A DNA stretch of 64,000 bases, from the NCBI RefSeq assembly GCF_900155635.1, contig NZ_LT732540.1, forward strand, positions 1,197,275 to 1,261,274, given 5' to 3'. The position numbers and the translations under genes are program-made. The stretch is from Olsenella urininfantis. GTDB lineage: Bacteria; Actinomycetota; Coriobacteriia; Coriobacteriales; Atopobiaceae. Below are positions 16,848 to 25,285 of this stretch, one piece after another. Every line of letters begins with the position of its first letter. Within the stretch, counting starts at the first letter, position 1. Under the pieces are notes generated by a model. The model searched no databases. It was not told where the DNA came from and saw nothing but the letters and a program-made list of their open reading frames with translations.

Positions 16848-17678
16848 CTAGGCGAGGACGTCTGGCAGCTCCCCGCAAACGAGGGCCTCGATCGCCGCCG
16901 GCACGGCATCCTCCTCGACGGGACCGATCACCCAGCGGGCAGCCTCCCTTGCCTCGGCCACGGCGCCGGCAACCGCAAAGGAGTTGGGCACATGGGACAG
17001 CATGGACACGTCGTTGCCGCCGTCACCAAAGGCCACCACCTCGTCCAGGCCGATCTGCAGTCGCTGGCACATGAGGTCGATGGCCGCGGCCTTGCCCCAG
17101 CCCCGGGTCATGACGTTGAGCCAACCTGGCTGGGGCACGTCAAAGCTGAGTGCGGGGACGGCCTGCTCCAGACGGTCTGCCAGGCGTCGCATCTCGTCCA
17201 CGCCGGCATTCAGGAAGACGTTGGCCTTGATGGTGGGCTCCCGCGGCAGGCTCTCCACGCGCGCGGCGCGGCTCGCGTAGGCTGGGAAGCACTTCTCAAG
17301 CTCACAGAGGGAGCCTTCCACCAGCAGCGGGTCTGCGCCTCTGAAGTAGAGCAGGCCGGCACCGTCCACATGGCGCAGCTCCTCAGCAAGCTGGCCGAGC
17401 GCCTCGGTTGGCAGGAGCTCCTCGTGGAACCTCTCACCACCCAGGTAGAGCTCCATGCCGTTGGACGCGAGGGCCGTGTCGTAGCAGGCGCTGTCATGGC
17501 AGAGGAGCGGCTCCACCCACTGCCTGCCGCGACCGCTGGCAGGGCCAATGAGGATGTCTGCGTCCAGCGCCCGGTGAAAGGACCTCAACACCTCTTGACC
17601 GACCGCCTTCTGGCCATAGGGCAGGATGGTCCCGTCGATGTCGGTCAGGATCAGTTTGGGCCTTGGAAGCTCGGGCAT
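16848..17678 (-). CDS. HAD-superfamily hydrolase, Cof-type phosphatase
   Basis: A 276-residue cytosolic phosphatase. HAD motif I is LTDIDGTILPYG (nucleophile Asp near residue 12), motif II lies in IGPASGRGR, and motif IV is AFGDGGNDVSML. A type IIB cap sits between motifs II and III. Such proteins dephosphorylate small phospho-sugars, nucleotides or flavin intermediates; the substrate is not predictable. ATG 17678 has GGAGGAG upstream. It is divergent from the dipeptidase, with 115 bases between them. Confidence 0.88.
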   Translation of the reverse strand: MPELPRPKLILTDIDGTILPYGQKAVGQEVLRSFHRALDADILIGPASGRGRQWVEPLLCHDSACYDTALASNGMELYLGGERFHEELLPTEALGQLAEELRHVDGAGLLYFRGADPLLVEGSLCELEKCFPAYASRAARVESLPREPTIKANVFLNAGVDEMRRLADRLEQAVPALSFDVPQPGWLNVMTRGWGKAAAIDLMCQRLQIGLDEVVAFGDGGNDVSMLSHVPNSFAVAGAVAEAREAARWVIGPVEEDAVPAAIEALVCGELPDVLA

Positions 17679-17793
17679 GGAATCTCCTCCAGATGTTTGC
17701 AAGCGCATGTCCGTCCCCCGCGGCCGGCGCGCCGGGGGGGACGGCATGACTATAGTTTGACGCCATAGAGCATGCCCCACGAGAGGAGACCCC

Positions 17794-18801
17794 ATGCGCG
17801 TGTTCGACCTTCACTGCGACACCATAGACAGCCTCTGCATGGCTGACGAGGCGAGGTTTCTCCCCTACCTGTCCGAGCGGCCAAGCGGGGACATCCGCTC
17901 GAACAACCTGGCGCTTGCAACGGAGCGCATGTCGGCAGCGGCGCAAGGCGGCTGGTGCCAGTGCTACGCAATCTGGGTGCCCGACGACCTCATGGGCCTG
18001 GGCCTGAGCCAACGGGCCTTCTATGAGCGCGCCTGCGCGTACTTCAAGGGCCAGATGGAGGCGCATCCCCATGATGTGAGCCAGGTGCTCAGCGCGACGG
18101 ACATCGACAAGGCGCTCGGGGCGGGACGCGTGGCCGCGCTCCTTGCGGTGGAGGGCGCAAGCCCCGTGCAGGAGGACCTCTCCTACCTGGACCGCATGCA
18201 CGAGGACGGCGTGCGCATGGTCACGCTCTGCTGGAACGGGAAGAACTCCATCGCCAGCGGGAACGACACCACAGACGGCATCTCCGCCTTTGGGAGAGAG
18301 GCAGTACGGCACATGCTCGAGCTAGGCATGGTCGTGGACGTGAGCCACCTCAACGACCAGGGCTTCTCGGACCTTCTTGCCCTGACGGACGCCCCGTTCG
18401 TGGCATCGCACTCCAACAGCCGCAGCGTCTGCGGACACCCACGCAACCTCACGGACGACCAGTTCAGGGCCATCGTGGCACGCGGTGGGCTGGTGGGTCT
18501 CAACTACTACCGCGGCTTCATCACCGAGCGGCTTGGCCATGGCCATGAGGCGGTCGGCGCCCAGGACGAGGTGAGCTTCGACGAGCTGGCAGCGCACGTC
18601 GAGCACTTTCTTGACCTGGGAGGGGAGGACGTTCTGGCGCTGGGCAGCGACTACGACGGCTCAACGGTGCCGACGTGGCTGGACGGCTCCCAGACCATGG
18701 GAGGCTTCTGGCAGCTCATGCGCGCACGCTTTGGGCAAGAGACCTGCCAGAAGATCTTCTTTGACAACGCCCGGAGGTTTTTCGGCCGCCAACTTGGGTA
18801 G
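17794..18801 (+). CDS. Membrane dipeptidase, peptidase family M19
   Basis: A 335-residue zinc dipeptidase of the renal dipeptidase fold. The first metal pair HCD is in FDLHCDTID, and Glu is in LLAVEGASP. 'VVDVSHLND' and 'PFVASHSNSRSVCGHPRNLT' supply two later His ligands, followed by 'LALGSDYDGS'. Family members hydrolyse L,D- or L,L-dipeptides. No signal peptide is seen, so it probably acts in the cytosol on imported peptides. The start ATG 17794 has GAGAGGAG upstream. Two hairpins follow the gene. Confidence 0.9.
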   Translation: MRVFDLHCDTIDSLCMADEARFLPYLSERPSGDIRSNNLALATERMSAAAQGGWCQCYAIWVPDDLMGLGLSQRAFYERACAYFKGQMEAHPHDVSQVLSATDIDKALGAGRVAALLAVEGASPVQEDLSYLDRMHEDGVRMVTLCWNGKNSIASGNDTTDGISAFGREAVRHMLELGMVVDVSHLNDQGFSDLLALTDAPFVASHSNSRSVCGHPRNLTDDQFRAIVARGGLVGLNYYRGFITERLGHGHEAVGAQDEVSFDELAAHVEHFLDLGGEDVLALGSDYDGSTVPTWLDGSQTMGGFWQLMRARFGQETCQKIFFDNARRFFGRQLG

Positions 18802-18874
18802 CATGCCATAGGGCAGCCCCCGCCGGAGGATTCCCCGGGCCACGCGCCCGCCCTCCGGCACACCCCCTCGCCTT

Positions 18875-18910
18875 CTACCCGGCAGCGTCACGCGTTGGCG
18901 CTGCCGGTAG
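18875..18910. terminator. Hairpin between convergent genes
   Basis: Arms CTACC(C)GGCAGCG and CGCTGCCGGTAG enclose an 11-base loop. The dipeptidase and znuB genes converge here. Confidence 0.6.
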
Positions 18911-18950
18911 GTAGGACGACCAGGTGGGGGCCTGGCCGTGGAGAGGAATG

Positions 18951-18980
18951 CGCGCCGTGCCACCAGCCTGGCACGGCGCG
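18951..18980. terminator. Hairpin terminator between convergent genes
   Basis: The 12-bp perfect stem CGCGCCGTGCCA with its complement and a 6-base loop is followed by TTCTCT on the plus strand. It probably ends the dipeptidase transcript and may also serve znuB. Confidence 0.7.
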
Positions 18981-19041
18981 TTCTCTGTTGCGGGGACGCC
19001 CCTGGCGGCAGGTCAACGATAGGCAGGCCCGCGCGCTGCGG

Positions 19042-19842
19042 CTATCGTGCGAGAGAAGCCAGCTTCTTCCCCAGGAAGACCAGCAGAAGCAGGGCGACAG
19101 CCATCAGGACGATGGTGCCACCGGGCTTGAGCCCGGCGTAGAACGAGACCACCAGGCCAAGCACGGTGGTCAGCACGCCCACGAGGCTGGCGATGACGCA
19201 GGTCTGCCTCCAGCTGCGCGCCAGCTGCAGCGCGCAGGCAACGGGCACCACCATCATCGAGGACACGATGAGCGAGCCGACCGTGCGAGAGGCCACGGCG
19301 ACCACCAGCGCGACCACCACCACGAACGCCACGTTGGCAACATCGGTGGGCACGCCGGCCGCGCGGGCGTGCCTCTCGTCGAAGGACATGAGGAAGAGCT
19401 CCCGATGCCCCAGGGCGCAGAGCAGCAACGCGAGTGCGGAGATGGCCACTATGGAGAGGGTCTCCTCGGGGCTCACCGTGAGGATGCTGCCGAACATGAA
19501 GCTGTTGAAGCTGGACGCGTTGGGCACGAACCCAGACAGCACGCCCGCAAGCCCGATGCCCGTTGCCATCACGATCGCCACGGCAAGCTCGGACTGCTCG
19601 CGGAAGCGCCGACGGATGGCCTCGATGCAAAGCGCTCCCGCCAGGCAGGCCGTGACCGCGCCGGCCACGGGGTTGACGCCCGCCACCATGCCGCCCGCAA
19701 CGCCGGCAAGCGAGGTGTGCGAGAGCGCGTCACCGATCATGGAGAGGCGCTTCAGCACCACGGTCACGCCCACGAGGGGGATCACGATGCCCAGGAGCAC
19801 GCCCACCAGCAGGCTCCTCTGCATGAAGACGTACCCCAGCAA
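19042..19842 (-). CDS. znuB: Zinc ABC transporter permease
   Basis: A 266-residue inner-membrane permease of the ABC-3 (ZnuB/MntB) family, with about seven to eight hydrophobic helices. The family signature is visible in 'RLSMIGDALSHTSLAGVAGG', in 'HRELFLMSFDERHARAAGVP' and in 'GSLIVSSMMVVPVACALQLA'. It starts directly after the ATPase stop and is the last gene of the zur-znuA-znuC-znuB order. Zinc rather than manganese is inferred from the His-rich binding protein and the Fur-family regulator upstream. Confidence 0.92.
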   Translation of the reverse strand: MLGYVFMQRSLLVGVLLGIVIPLVGVTVVLKRLSMIGDALSHTSLAGVAGGMVAGVNPVAGAVTACLAGALCIEAIRRRFREQSELAVAIVMATGIGLAGVLSGFVPNASSFNSFMFGSILTVSPEETLSIVAISALALLLCALGHRELFLMSFDERHARAAGVPTDVANVAFVVVVALVVAVASRTVGSLIVSSMMVVPVACALQLARSWRQTCVIASLVGVLTTVLGLVVSFYAGLKPGGTIVLMAVALLLLVFLGKKLASLAR

Positions 19843-20541
19843 CTAGACCACCCCCAGGGCGGCGCCGTGGCTCTTGTGCGCAAGGCCGCCCGCGACCTCC
19901 ACCACCTGGCAGCCCAGCTGCTCGAGGGGGGCCAGGTCATGGGTGACGAGAAGGACCGCCATGCCCCTCTCGGCATGCGCCTGGCTCACCAGACGGTAGA
20001 AGACCTCGCGGCTCTCCTTGTCCAAGCCGTTGGCAGGCTCGTCGAGCACCAGCAGGCGCGGGTCGCCCACCAGAGCGCAGGCCAGCCGCACACGCTGGAG
20101 CTGACCGCCGGAGAGCTCCCTGACCAGGCGCCTCCCATAGCCATCCATGCCCACGCGCCCCAGGGCCTCCAGGCTGCGCTCGCGCCTCTGCCTGGCTCTC
20201 AGGCCGCGTCCGCTGGCGTACTGGCTCGCGTCGACCAGCTCGAAGACGCTCGCGGGGAAGCGCGAGACCGCCTCGGGCGGCAGCTGGGGCACATACCCCA
20301 CCAGCGCCCAGTTGCGAAAGCGCTGGGCGTTCTGGCCGAAGAGCAGAACCGATCCCGAGGCGGGAGCGAGCTCGCCCACCACCAGCCGCGCGATGGTGGA
20401 CTTGCCCGCCCCGTTGTCCCCCACCAGGGCACAGACCTGGCCCTCGGAGAGCTCCAGGTCAAGCCCGCGCAGCACCTCGGTTCCCCGATAGGAGAACGAG
20501 ACGCCGCGCAGGCTCACCGGCTTCGCGGTGCCGTCAGGCAT
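19843..20541 (-). CDS. znuC: Zinc ABC transporter ATP-binding protein
   Basis: A 232-residue ABC ATPase: Walker A GDNGAGKST, signature LSGGQLQRVRLA, Walker B LLVLDEPANGLD and the switch His in LLVTHD. It powers the znuB permease. The start ATG 20541 shares a base with the znuA stop (TAATG), indicating translational coupling, and its stop abuts znuB. Confidence 0.93.
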   Translation of the reverse strand: MPDGTAKPVSLRGVSFSYRGTEVLRGLDLELSEGQVCALVGDNGAGKSTIARLVVGELAPASGSVLLFGQNAQRFRNWALVGYVPQLPPEAVSRFPASVFELVDASQYASGRGLRARQRRERSLEALGRVGMDGYGRRLVRELSGGQLQRVRLACALVGDPRLLVLDEPANGLDKESREVFYRLVSQAHAERGMAVLLVTHDLAPLEQLGCQVVEVAGGLAHKSHGAALGVV

Positions 20542-21557
20542 TAGGCAAGCGCCTTTTCGAGCGCGTCGAGGTTTGAGCGCATGACGGAGAAGTAGTCCTT
20601 GCCGGCGGCGATGTCCTCCTCGGAGAGGCCCTCCAGAGGGTTGAGCTCCTCGACGGTGGCACCGGATGCCTCGGCGATCGACTGCGCGACCTTGGGGCTG
20701 ACAAGCTCCTCGGTAAAGATGACCTTCACGTTGTTCTTCTTGACGAACTCGACTATCTCGGCCATCTTCTGGGCGTCGGGCTCGCTGTCCGCCTCGATGC
20801 CCTCGATGGCCATCTGCGTGAGGCCATACTGGCTGCAGAGGTAGCCGAAGGCCTCGTGGCTCACCACGATGGTCCTCCCGGGCAGGGCCTCGAGCCTCTT
20901 GAAGTACTCGCCGTCGAGGGAGACGCACTCCTTCTCCCACTTCTCGAAGTTGGCCTGATAGGTCTCCTTGCCCTCTGGGTCTGCCTTGATGAGGCCCTCG
21001 CAGATGTTCTTCATCTCGATGGCCGCATTGGAGGGAGCCAGCCAGCAGTGCGGGTCGGTGGACCCGTGGTCGTGGTCGTGGTCATGGCCCTCGTGCTCGT
21101 GCTCCTCATGCTCCATGGCCTCGGCGCTGAGCTCCAGCAGCTTGACGTCCTGGCTTGCCTCGACCACCACGAGCTTGTCGTTGCTCAGGCCCTTGAGGGT
21201 GTCCTCCACCCAGTGCTCCATGCCGGCGCCGTTGTACACCAGCACGTCCGCCTCCTCCAGGGACTTGAGGTCAGTGGTGGAGGGCTCCCAGTCGTGAGGC
21301 TCGGTACCCGAGGGGACAAGGCAGCTGACCTCGGCGCGATCTCCGGCAATCTTGCTGGCGAAGTCATACATGGAGTAGAAGCTGGCGATCACCTTGATCT
21401 TCTTCGATCCTGCGTCCTTGCCCTCGGTCTTGCCGTCTCCTGGCTGCGAGGCGGCGCAGCCGGCAAGCAGCGCAGGCGCGGTGGCGGCGGCAAAGGCAAG
21501 CGCACCGCGACGGGACATGACGGGACCAAAGAAACGAGTGCTACGGGTGCTGTGCAT
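20541..21557 (-). CDS. znuA: Zinc-binding lipoprotein of ABC transporter
   Basis: A 338-residue cluster A-I substrate-binding protein. It has a twin-arginine-like signal (MSRRGALAFAAATAPALLAGC) with lipobox LAGC, so it is anchored outside the membrane. Metal ligands expected of ZnuA are visible: the first His in GTEPHDWEPS, then a His/Asp/Glu-rich loop near residues 140-155 (HEEHEHEGHDHDHDHG) typical of zinc rather than manganese binders, PHCWLAP, and VVSHEAFGYL. Start ATG 21557 has a perfect AAGGAGG. It lies 55 bases after zur. Confidence 0.95.
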   Translation of the reverse strand: MHSTRSTRFFGPVMSRRGALAFAAATAPALLAGCAASQPGDGKTEGKDAGSKKIKVIASFYSMYDFASKIAGDRAEVSCLVPSGTEPHDWEPSTTDLKSLEEADVLVYNGAGMEHWVEDTLKGLSNDKLVVVEASQDVKLLELSAEAMEHEEHEHEGHDHDHDHGSTDPHCWLAPSNAAIEMKNICEGLIKADPEGKETYQANFEKWEKECVSLDGEYFKRLEALPGRTIVVSHEAFGYLCSQYGLTQMAIEGIEADSEPDAQKMAEIVEFVKKNNVKVIFTEELVSPKVAQSIAEASGATVEELNPLEGLSEEDIAAGKDYFSVMRSNLDALEKALA

Positions 21558-21612
21558 GAAATTCCTCCTTAGGAATGGGTTGGCTTGGGAACCCGGCAAC
21601 AGGCGCAGGCGC

Positions 21613-22026
21613 CTAGTCGCCTTTGCGGCAGCTCTCGCAGAGGCCGTAGAGGACCGTGCGAGAGAAGTCGATCTTGAAGCCGTGCTCGCCCTCGACGTGC
21701 TGGTAGAACTCGGGAAGCATCTCGCAGTCAAGGGGAATCGCTCGACCGCAGCTCAGGCAGACGAGCTGGCCCTCGTCCCTTCTCTCGGGATCGATCAGGC
21801 GATAGCGCGACTCCCCTCCCCCAGGGGCTACCACCTTGGCCACGCAGCCCTCGGTAGCCAGAGACTCGAGGGTGCGGTAGGCAGTGGTGCGACCCACGCC
21901 CTGGCCCTCGGCGCGCATGAGGCCAAACACGTCGTCCACGCTGAGGTACCTGTCCCTGTGTGCTGAGAGGAAATCCGAGACCGCCTGGCGCTGCCTGGTC
22001 TTGTAGGGGTGCTTCTCGCCCACCAC
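21613..22026 (-). CDS. zur: Fur-family regulator, probably Zur
   Basis: A 137-residue metal-dependent repressor. The winged helix includes 'TRQRQAVSDFLSAH' and GVGRTTAYRTLESL. The C-terminal half has the two CxxC pairs of a structural zinc site (CLSC and CESC) and 'FKIDFSRTVLYGLCESC'. The sensing His set of Fur (HHHDH) is largely absent, with a single EGEHGFKID. It heads the znu operon, which supports Zur over Fur. The start is GTG 22026 or GTG 22023, behind AGGAGATGAG. A palindrome upstream is a candidate operator, so the operon is probably autoregulated. Confidence 0.9.
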   Translation of the reverse strand: MVGEKHPYKTRQRQAVSDFLSAHRDRYLSVDDVFGLMRAEGQGVGRTTAYRTLESLATEGCVAKVVAPGGGESRYRLIDPERRDEGQLVCLSCGRAIPLDCEMLPEFYQHVEGEHGFKIDFSRTVLYGLCESCRKGD

Positions 22027-22073
22027 AGCTCATCTCCTGCCTGCGTCGGGCCCTCTGCCCGGCCTCCGCTCAT

Positions 22074-22104
22074 CCATAAAATGAACTTAGATTCCATTTT
22101 ATGG
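22074..22104. promoter_or_regulatory. Candidate Zur operator
   Basis: The arms CCATAAAATG and CATTTTATGG form a near-perfect palindrome with centre (G)AA-N6-TTC. It is AT-rich within GC-rich DNA and lies 48 bases upstream of the zur start, where a promoter is expected. Confidence 0.6.
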
Positions 22105-22256
22105 GCTGATACCCGCTCGACAGGAACTTTGCTAACGTCTGCCGAATCAACACGCCGACGTCACATGGAATTGGGAGAAGACCGTGCGATGGGCTCCGCC
22201 GGCCTCTCGTCTGTAGGCCACCAACTGACGGCCAAGTAGGCAGAAGGTGGTCCGAG

Positions 22257-22376
22257 ATGGGAAAAGGGCCTGCCAGCCCGTCGCCTGGGACGGCCCGCCA
22301 ACGCGAGGAGCTCGTGGACGCCTTCCACGAGCTGGAGACGGGCGGCTTCCTCAGGGAGCAGTCTCTCAGGAGCTAG
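22257..22376 (+). CDS. Possible 39-residue small protein
   Basis: ATG 22257 is preceded by AAGGTGG and opens a 39-codon frame to TAG 22374. The product has an amphipathic acidic helix (REELVDAFHELETGG). It lies upstream of and co-directional with the iminopeptidase. I know of no family; it could be chance. Nothing else is supportable in 22105-22448. Confidence 0.25.
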   Translation: MGKGPASPSPGTARQREELVDAFHELETGGFLREQSLRS

Positions 22377-22448
22377 CCGGGAATGGCGCCGCCCCTCGCA
22401 CATGCCGCATAATCCTCTCAAGACAGAGGCGCCCGGAGAGGAGCAGAC

Positions 22449-23348
22449 ATGCGCGTGCGCGAGGGGAAGATGGCTTGGCAGGGGTTCGAGACCTACTACC
22501 GCATCGTGGAGCCGGAGTCTGCCGCGCGGGACAAGGCGAGCCTCGTCCTGCTGCACGGCGGCCCCGGCTCCACCCATAACTACTTCGAGCTGCTCGACGA
22601 GCTTGCCGAGGCGAGCGGTCGCAGCATAGTGATGTACGACCAGCTAGGATGCGGCCTCTCGTGGGACGATCGCATGGCGGGCATGCCCGAGCTCTGGCAG
22701 GCGGGCACCTGGCTGGACGAGCTGGCCCGGCTGCGGGAGGACCTTGGCCTTGCGCACGTGCACCTCCTGGGGCAGTCCTGGGGAGGCATGCTGGCCATCA
22801 TGTACCTCTGCGACCGCAAGGCGCGAGGCGTGGAGTCCGTGATCCTCTCGAGCACCCTCGCCTCGGCCTCGCTCTGGTCTGCGGAGGGCCACCGAAGGCT
22901 GCGCTACCTGAGCGCGCAGGAGCAGGAGGCCTACGCGAGGGCCGAGGCGAGCGGCCGCTTCGATGACCCCGAGTTTCGCGCGGCAGAGGCACGCCTCATG
23001 GAGCTCTTCAGCGCCGGGGAGCCCGACGGGGACAGCCCCGAGTGCCTGCGCAGGCCCAAGAGGTCGGGGCGCGAGGCCTACGTGTGCGCCTGGGGCGACA
23101 ACGAGCTTATGCCCTCGGGGACCCTTGCGGGATACGAGTACGCGGGCAGGCTGGACGAGGTCTCCTGCCCCGCCCTCGTCATCAGCGGGACCCAGGACCT
23201 CTGCTCCCCCCTGGTGGCGAAGCAGCTGGCAGATGGCATCGCGGACTCACGCTGGGAGCTCTTCGCGAACTGCCGTCACATGTGCTTTGCCGAGGACAGG
23301 ACCCGCTACCTGGACCTTCTCTGCGAATGGCTAGCCAAGAGACGCTAG
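22449..23348 (+). CDS. Proline iminopeptidase-type alpha/beta hydrolase (family S33)
   Basis: A 299-residue cytosolic serine hydrolase. HGGPGSTHNYF supplies the oxyanion hole, YDQLGCGLS follows, and the nucleophile elbow is GQSWGG (Ser near residue 105). Asp is in ISGTQDLC and His in NCRHMCF. Family members remove N-terminal proline or other residues from small peptides, fitting the neighbouring dipeptidase and carboxypeptidase genes. GGAGAGGAGCAG precedes ATG 22449. It converges with nagA. Confidence 0.88.
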   Translation: MRVREGKMAWQGFETYYRIVEPESAARDKASLVLLHGGPGSTHNYFELLDELAEASGRSIVMYDQLGCGLSWDDRMAGMPELWQAGTWLDELARLREDLGLAHVHLLGQSWGGMLAIMYLCDRKARGVESVILSSTLASASLWSAEGHRRLRYLSAQEQEAYARAEASGRFDDPEFRAAEARLMELFSAGEPDGDSPECLRRPKRSGREAYVCAWGDNELMPSGTLAGYEYAGRLDEVSCPALVISGTQDLCSPLVAKQLADGIADSRWELFANCRHMCFAEDRTRYLDLLCEWLAKRR

Positions 23349-23417
23349 GCCCAAAGGGCTGCGCGCCGCGCCGGCAGGGGGCGCGCGGGGCCGCCCCCGA
23401 AGCCGTCCGGCCCGAGA

Positions 23418-24599
23418 CTACCTGACCAGTACGCCGCCCAGGTAGGTCTCCTCGAGCTCCATGGAGGGCGAGAGCACGTTGAAGTCGGCGCAGCGTCCGG
23501 CGAGGATGCTGCCGCAGCAGTCGTCTATGCCGGACATCCGGGCGGGAATCTCGCTTGCCATGCGCATGGCCTGATCAGGAGAGGCGACGCCCCAGTCGAC
23601 CACGTTCTTGACCGCGGCCGCCAGCGTAAGCACGGACCCCGCGATGTTGCCGGCGCCCCCATCCTCCCTCAGCAGGCGCGCGATGCCCTCTGCGAGGCGG
23701 ATGGGGAAGTCTCCCAGCATGTAGTCGCCGTCGGGCATGCCGCCGCAGCGCAGGCAGTCGGAGACGAGCGAGATGTGCCGCCAGCCCTTGGCGTTGGTCA
23801 GCGCGCGCACGGCGCCGGGATGCACGTGCATGCCATCACAGATGAGCTCCGCGAAGGTGTCGCCCGCTGCCATGGCGCATCCCACCAGGCCAGGGGCCCT
23901 GTGGGCAAGGCCGCTCATGGCATTGTAGGCGTGAACGAAGGAGTTGGCGCCAGCAGCGACGGCGGCCATGCCTTCCTCGAAGCTCGCCGACGAATGCCCC
24001 AGCGCCACGGCCACGCCCATCTCGCGCATGCGCGCGCAGTACTCTGCGCTCCCCTCGCGCTCAGGGGCGATGGAGCTCCTGCATATGAGGCCATGGGCCG
24101 CCTCCTGCCAGCGACGGAAGAGCTCCACGGAGGGGTCGCACATGTGGTCGGGATTCTGGGCGCCGGCATGCTCGCAGGTGAAGAAGGGCCCCTCGAGGAA
24201 GATGCCCTCTATGCGCGCCCCGAGGAAGTCCTCGTCGCGCGAGTCGGCGGCCTCGTGCACGCTGGCGCAGGCACGCTCGATCTCATCCGCGGACTGGGTC
24301 AGCGTCGTGGGCGTCCAGGAGGTGGTGCCGTGACGGGCAAGCTCGAGGCTGGCGGCGTTGATGCCCTCGGGGTCGCAGTCCATGACGTCGTGGCCCGCAA
24401 AGCCATGCACGTGCGTGTCCACAAAGCCTGGGGCGATCCAGCGGTCGCTGCGGTCGAGCACCCGAGCGCCGGCCTTCGCCTCCTGCGTCACGGGGCGAAA
24501 CACGCCATCGGCGACGGGAAGGTAGCCCGAGGCGACGACGCCCCCCGGAAGGACGATGTGGCCTGACTTGACGTAGAGCGTCTCCTGCTCCTGTGCCAT
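23418..24599 (-). CDS. nagA: N-acetylglucosamine-6-phosphate deacetylase
   Basis: A 393-residue amidohydrolase that converts GlcNAc-6-P to GlcN-6-P and acetate. Motifs are APGFVDTHVHGFAGHDVMD (metal-site His pair), FLEGPFF with the Glu ligand, VALGHSSASF, VHAYNAMSGL, ICDGMHVHPG and the catalytic Asp in LVSDCLRCGGMP. I choose ATG 24599 (AAGGAGG upstream); the frame is open to 24686 without similarity. A PTS IIA gene and a ROK kinase lie upstream on the same strand, together giving an amino-sugar uptake and catabolism cluster. The deaminase nagB is not in the window. Confidence 0.93.
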   Translation of the reverse strand: MAQEQETLYVKSGHIVLPGGVVASGYLPVADGVFRPVTQEAKAGARVLDRSDRWIAPGFVDTHVHGFAGHDVMDCDPEGINAASLELARHGTTSWTPTTLTQSADEIERACASVHEAADSRDEDFLGARIEGIFLEGPFFTCEHAGAQNPDHMCDPSVELFRRWQEAAHGLICRSSIAPEREGSAEYCARMREMGVAVALGHSSASFEEGMAAVAAGANSFVHAYNAMSGLAHRAPGLVGCAMAAGDTFAELICDGMHVHPGAVRALTNAKGWRHISLVSDCLRCGGMPDGDYMLGDFPIRLAEGIARLLREDGGAGNIAGSVLTLAAAVKNVVDWGVASPDQAMRMASEIPARMSGIDDCCGSILAGRCADFNVLSPSMELEETYLGGVLVR

Positions 24600-24670
24600 G
24601 GCTGCCTCCTTGGCGGCGGACGTCTTGTTTGATGTACCCCAGTATAGGCGAGCGGGCCTCTCGCACGAGA

Positions 24671-24700
24671 AGGACCCCACGGCCAAGGCCGCAGGGTCCT
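24671..24700 (-). terminator. Hairpin terminator
   Basis: A long stem of AGGACCC and GGCC blocks with two mismatches and a short loop lies between the PTS IIA stop (24724) and nagA (24599). It separates or attenuates the two genes. Confidence 0.55.
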
Positions 24701-24723
24701 GAGGTCAGACCATGTGAAGGAGC

Positions 24724-25176
24724 CTAGTCCAGGCCGCCGTTGATGAGCTCCGCGATGGAGGCCTCGTCCGTGCCGGCAAGGGCGCTGGCGCGGAAGCCCT
24801 CGTCCATGAGCATGATGGCCACCTTGGACAGCAGCTGGAGATGCGTGGTGCCCGCCTCTCCCCCGGGAACGCACAGGGCGATGGCCACTTTGATGGGCTT
24901 GTTGTCCATGGACTCCCACTCGATGTCGCCAGCGAACTTGGCGACGAGGACCGCGGCCTCCTTGATGGCGTCGGTCTTTGCGTGCGGGATGGCGAAGCCC
25001 TCCATCATGCCCGTGGTGCCCTCGGCCTCGCGGGCCCTGAAGGCATCCAGGACGGACTGCGCGTCATCCGCGATGCCCAGCTCGACGGACTTCTGGGACA
25101 GGAACTCCAGGGCCTCGTCCACGCTCTTGGCGGGATTGTCCAAAAAGACGTGGGACGCCTTGACGAAATCTCTCAT
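24724..25176 (-). CDS. PTS EIIA domain protein, fructose/mannitol type
   Basis: A 150-residue phosphocarrier with the EIIA-2 fold. The phosphorylated His is in FAIPHAKT (near residue 65), after 'AREAEGTTGMMEG'; GGEAGTTHLQLLSKVA supplies the second His. It stands alone, with no EIIB or EIIC nearby, so it either serves a transporter elsewhere or has a regulatory role like EIIA-Ntr. Neighbours nagA and a ROK kinase suggest amino-sugar use. AAAGGAGC precedes ATG 25176. Confidence 0.9.
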   Translation of the reverse strand: MRDFVKASHVFLDNPAKSVDEALEFLSQKSVELGIADDAQSVLDAFRAREAEGTTGMMEGFAIPHAKTDAIKEAAVLVAKFAGDIEWESMDNKPIKVAIALCVPGGEAGTTHLQLLSKVAIMLMDEGFRASALAGTDEASIAELINGGLD

Positions 25177-25285
25177 GGGCTGCTCCTTTGCTGCCGGGCC
25201 GCCAGGTATCCGGGCCGCCTTCCGTGCATCTCGACTGCTCGCCAAACGCAAGCCATGGGGACAGGATACCACCAACGACCGGGCC

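Noticed and set aside
19042..21557. Manganese instead of zinc transporter
   Set aside because: The long His-rich loop in the binding protein and the Zur-like regulator favour zinc.
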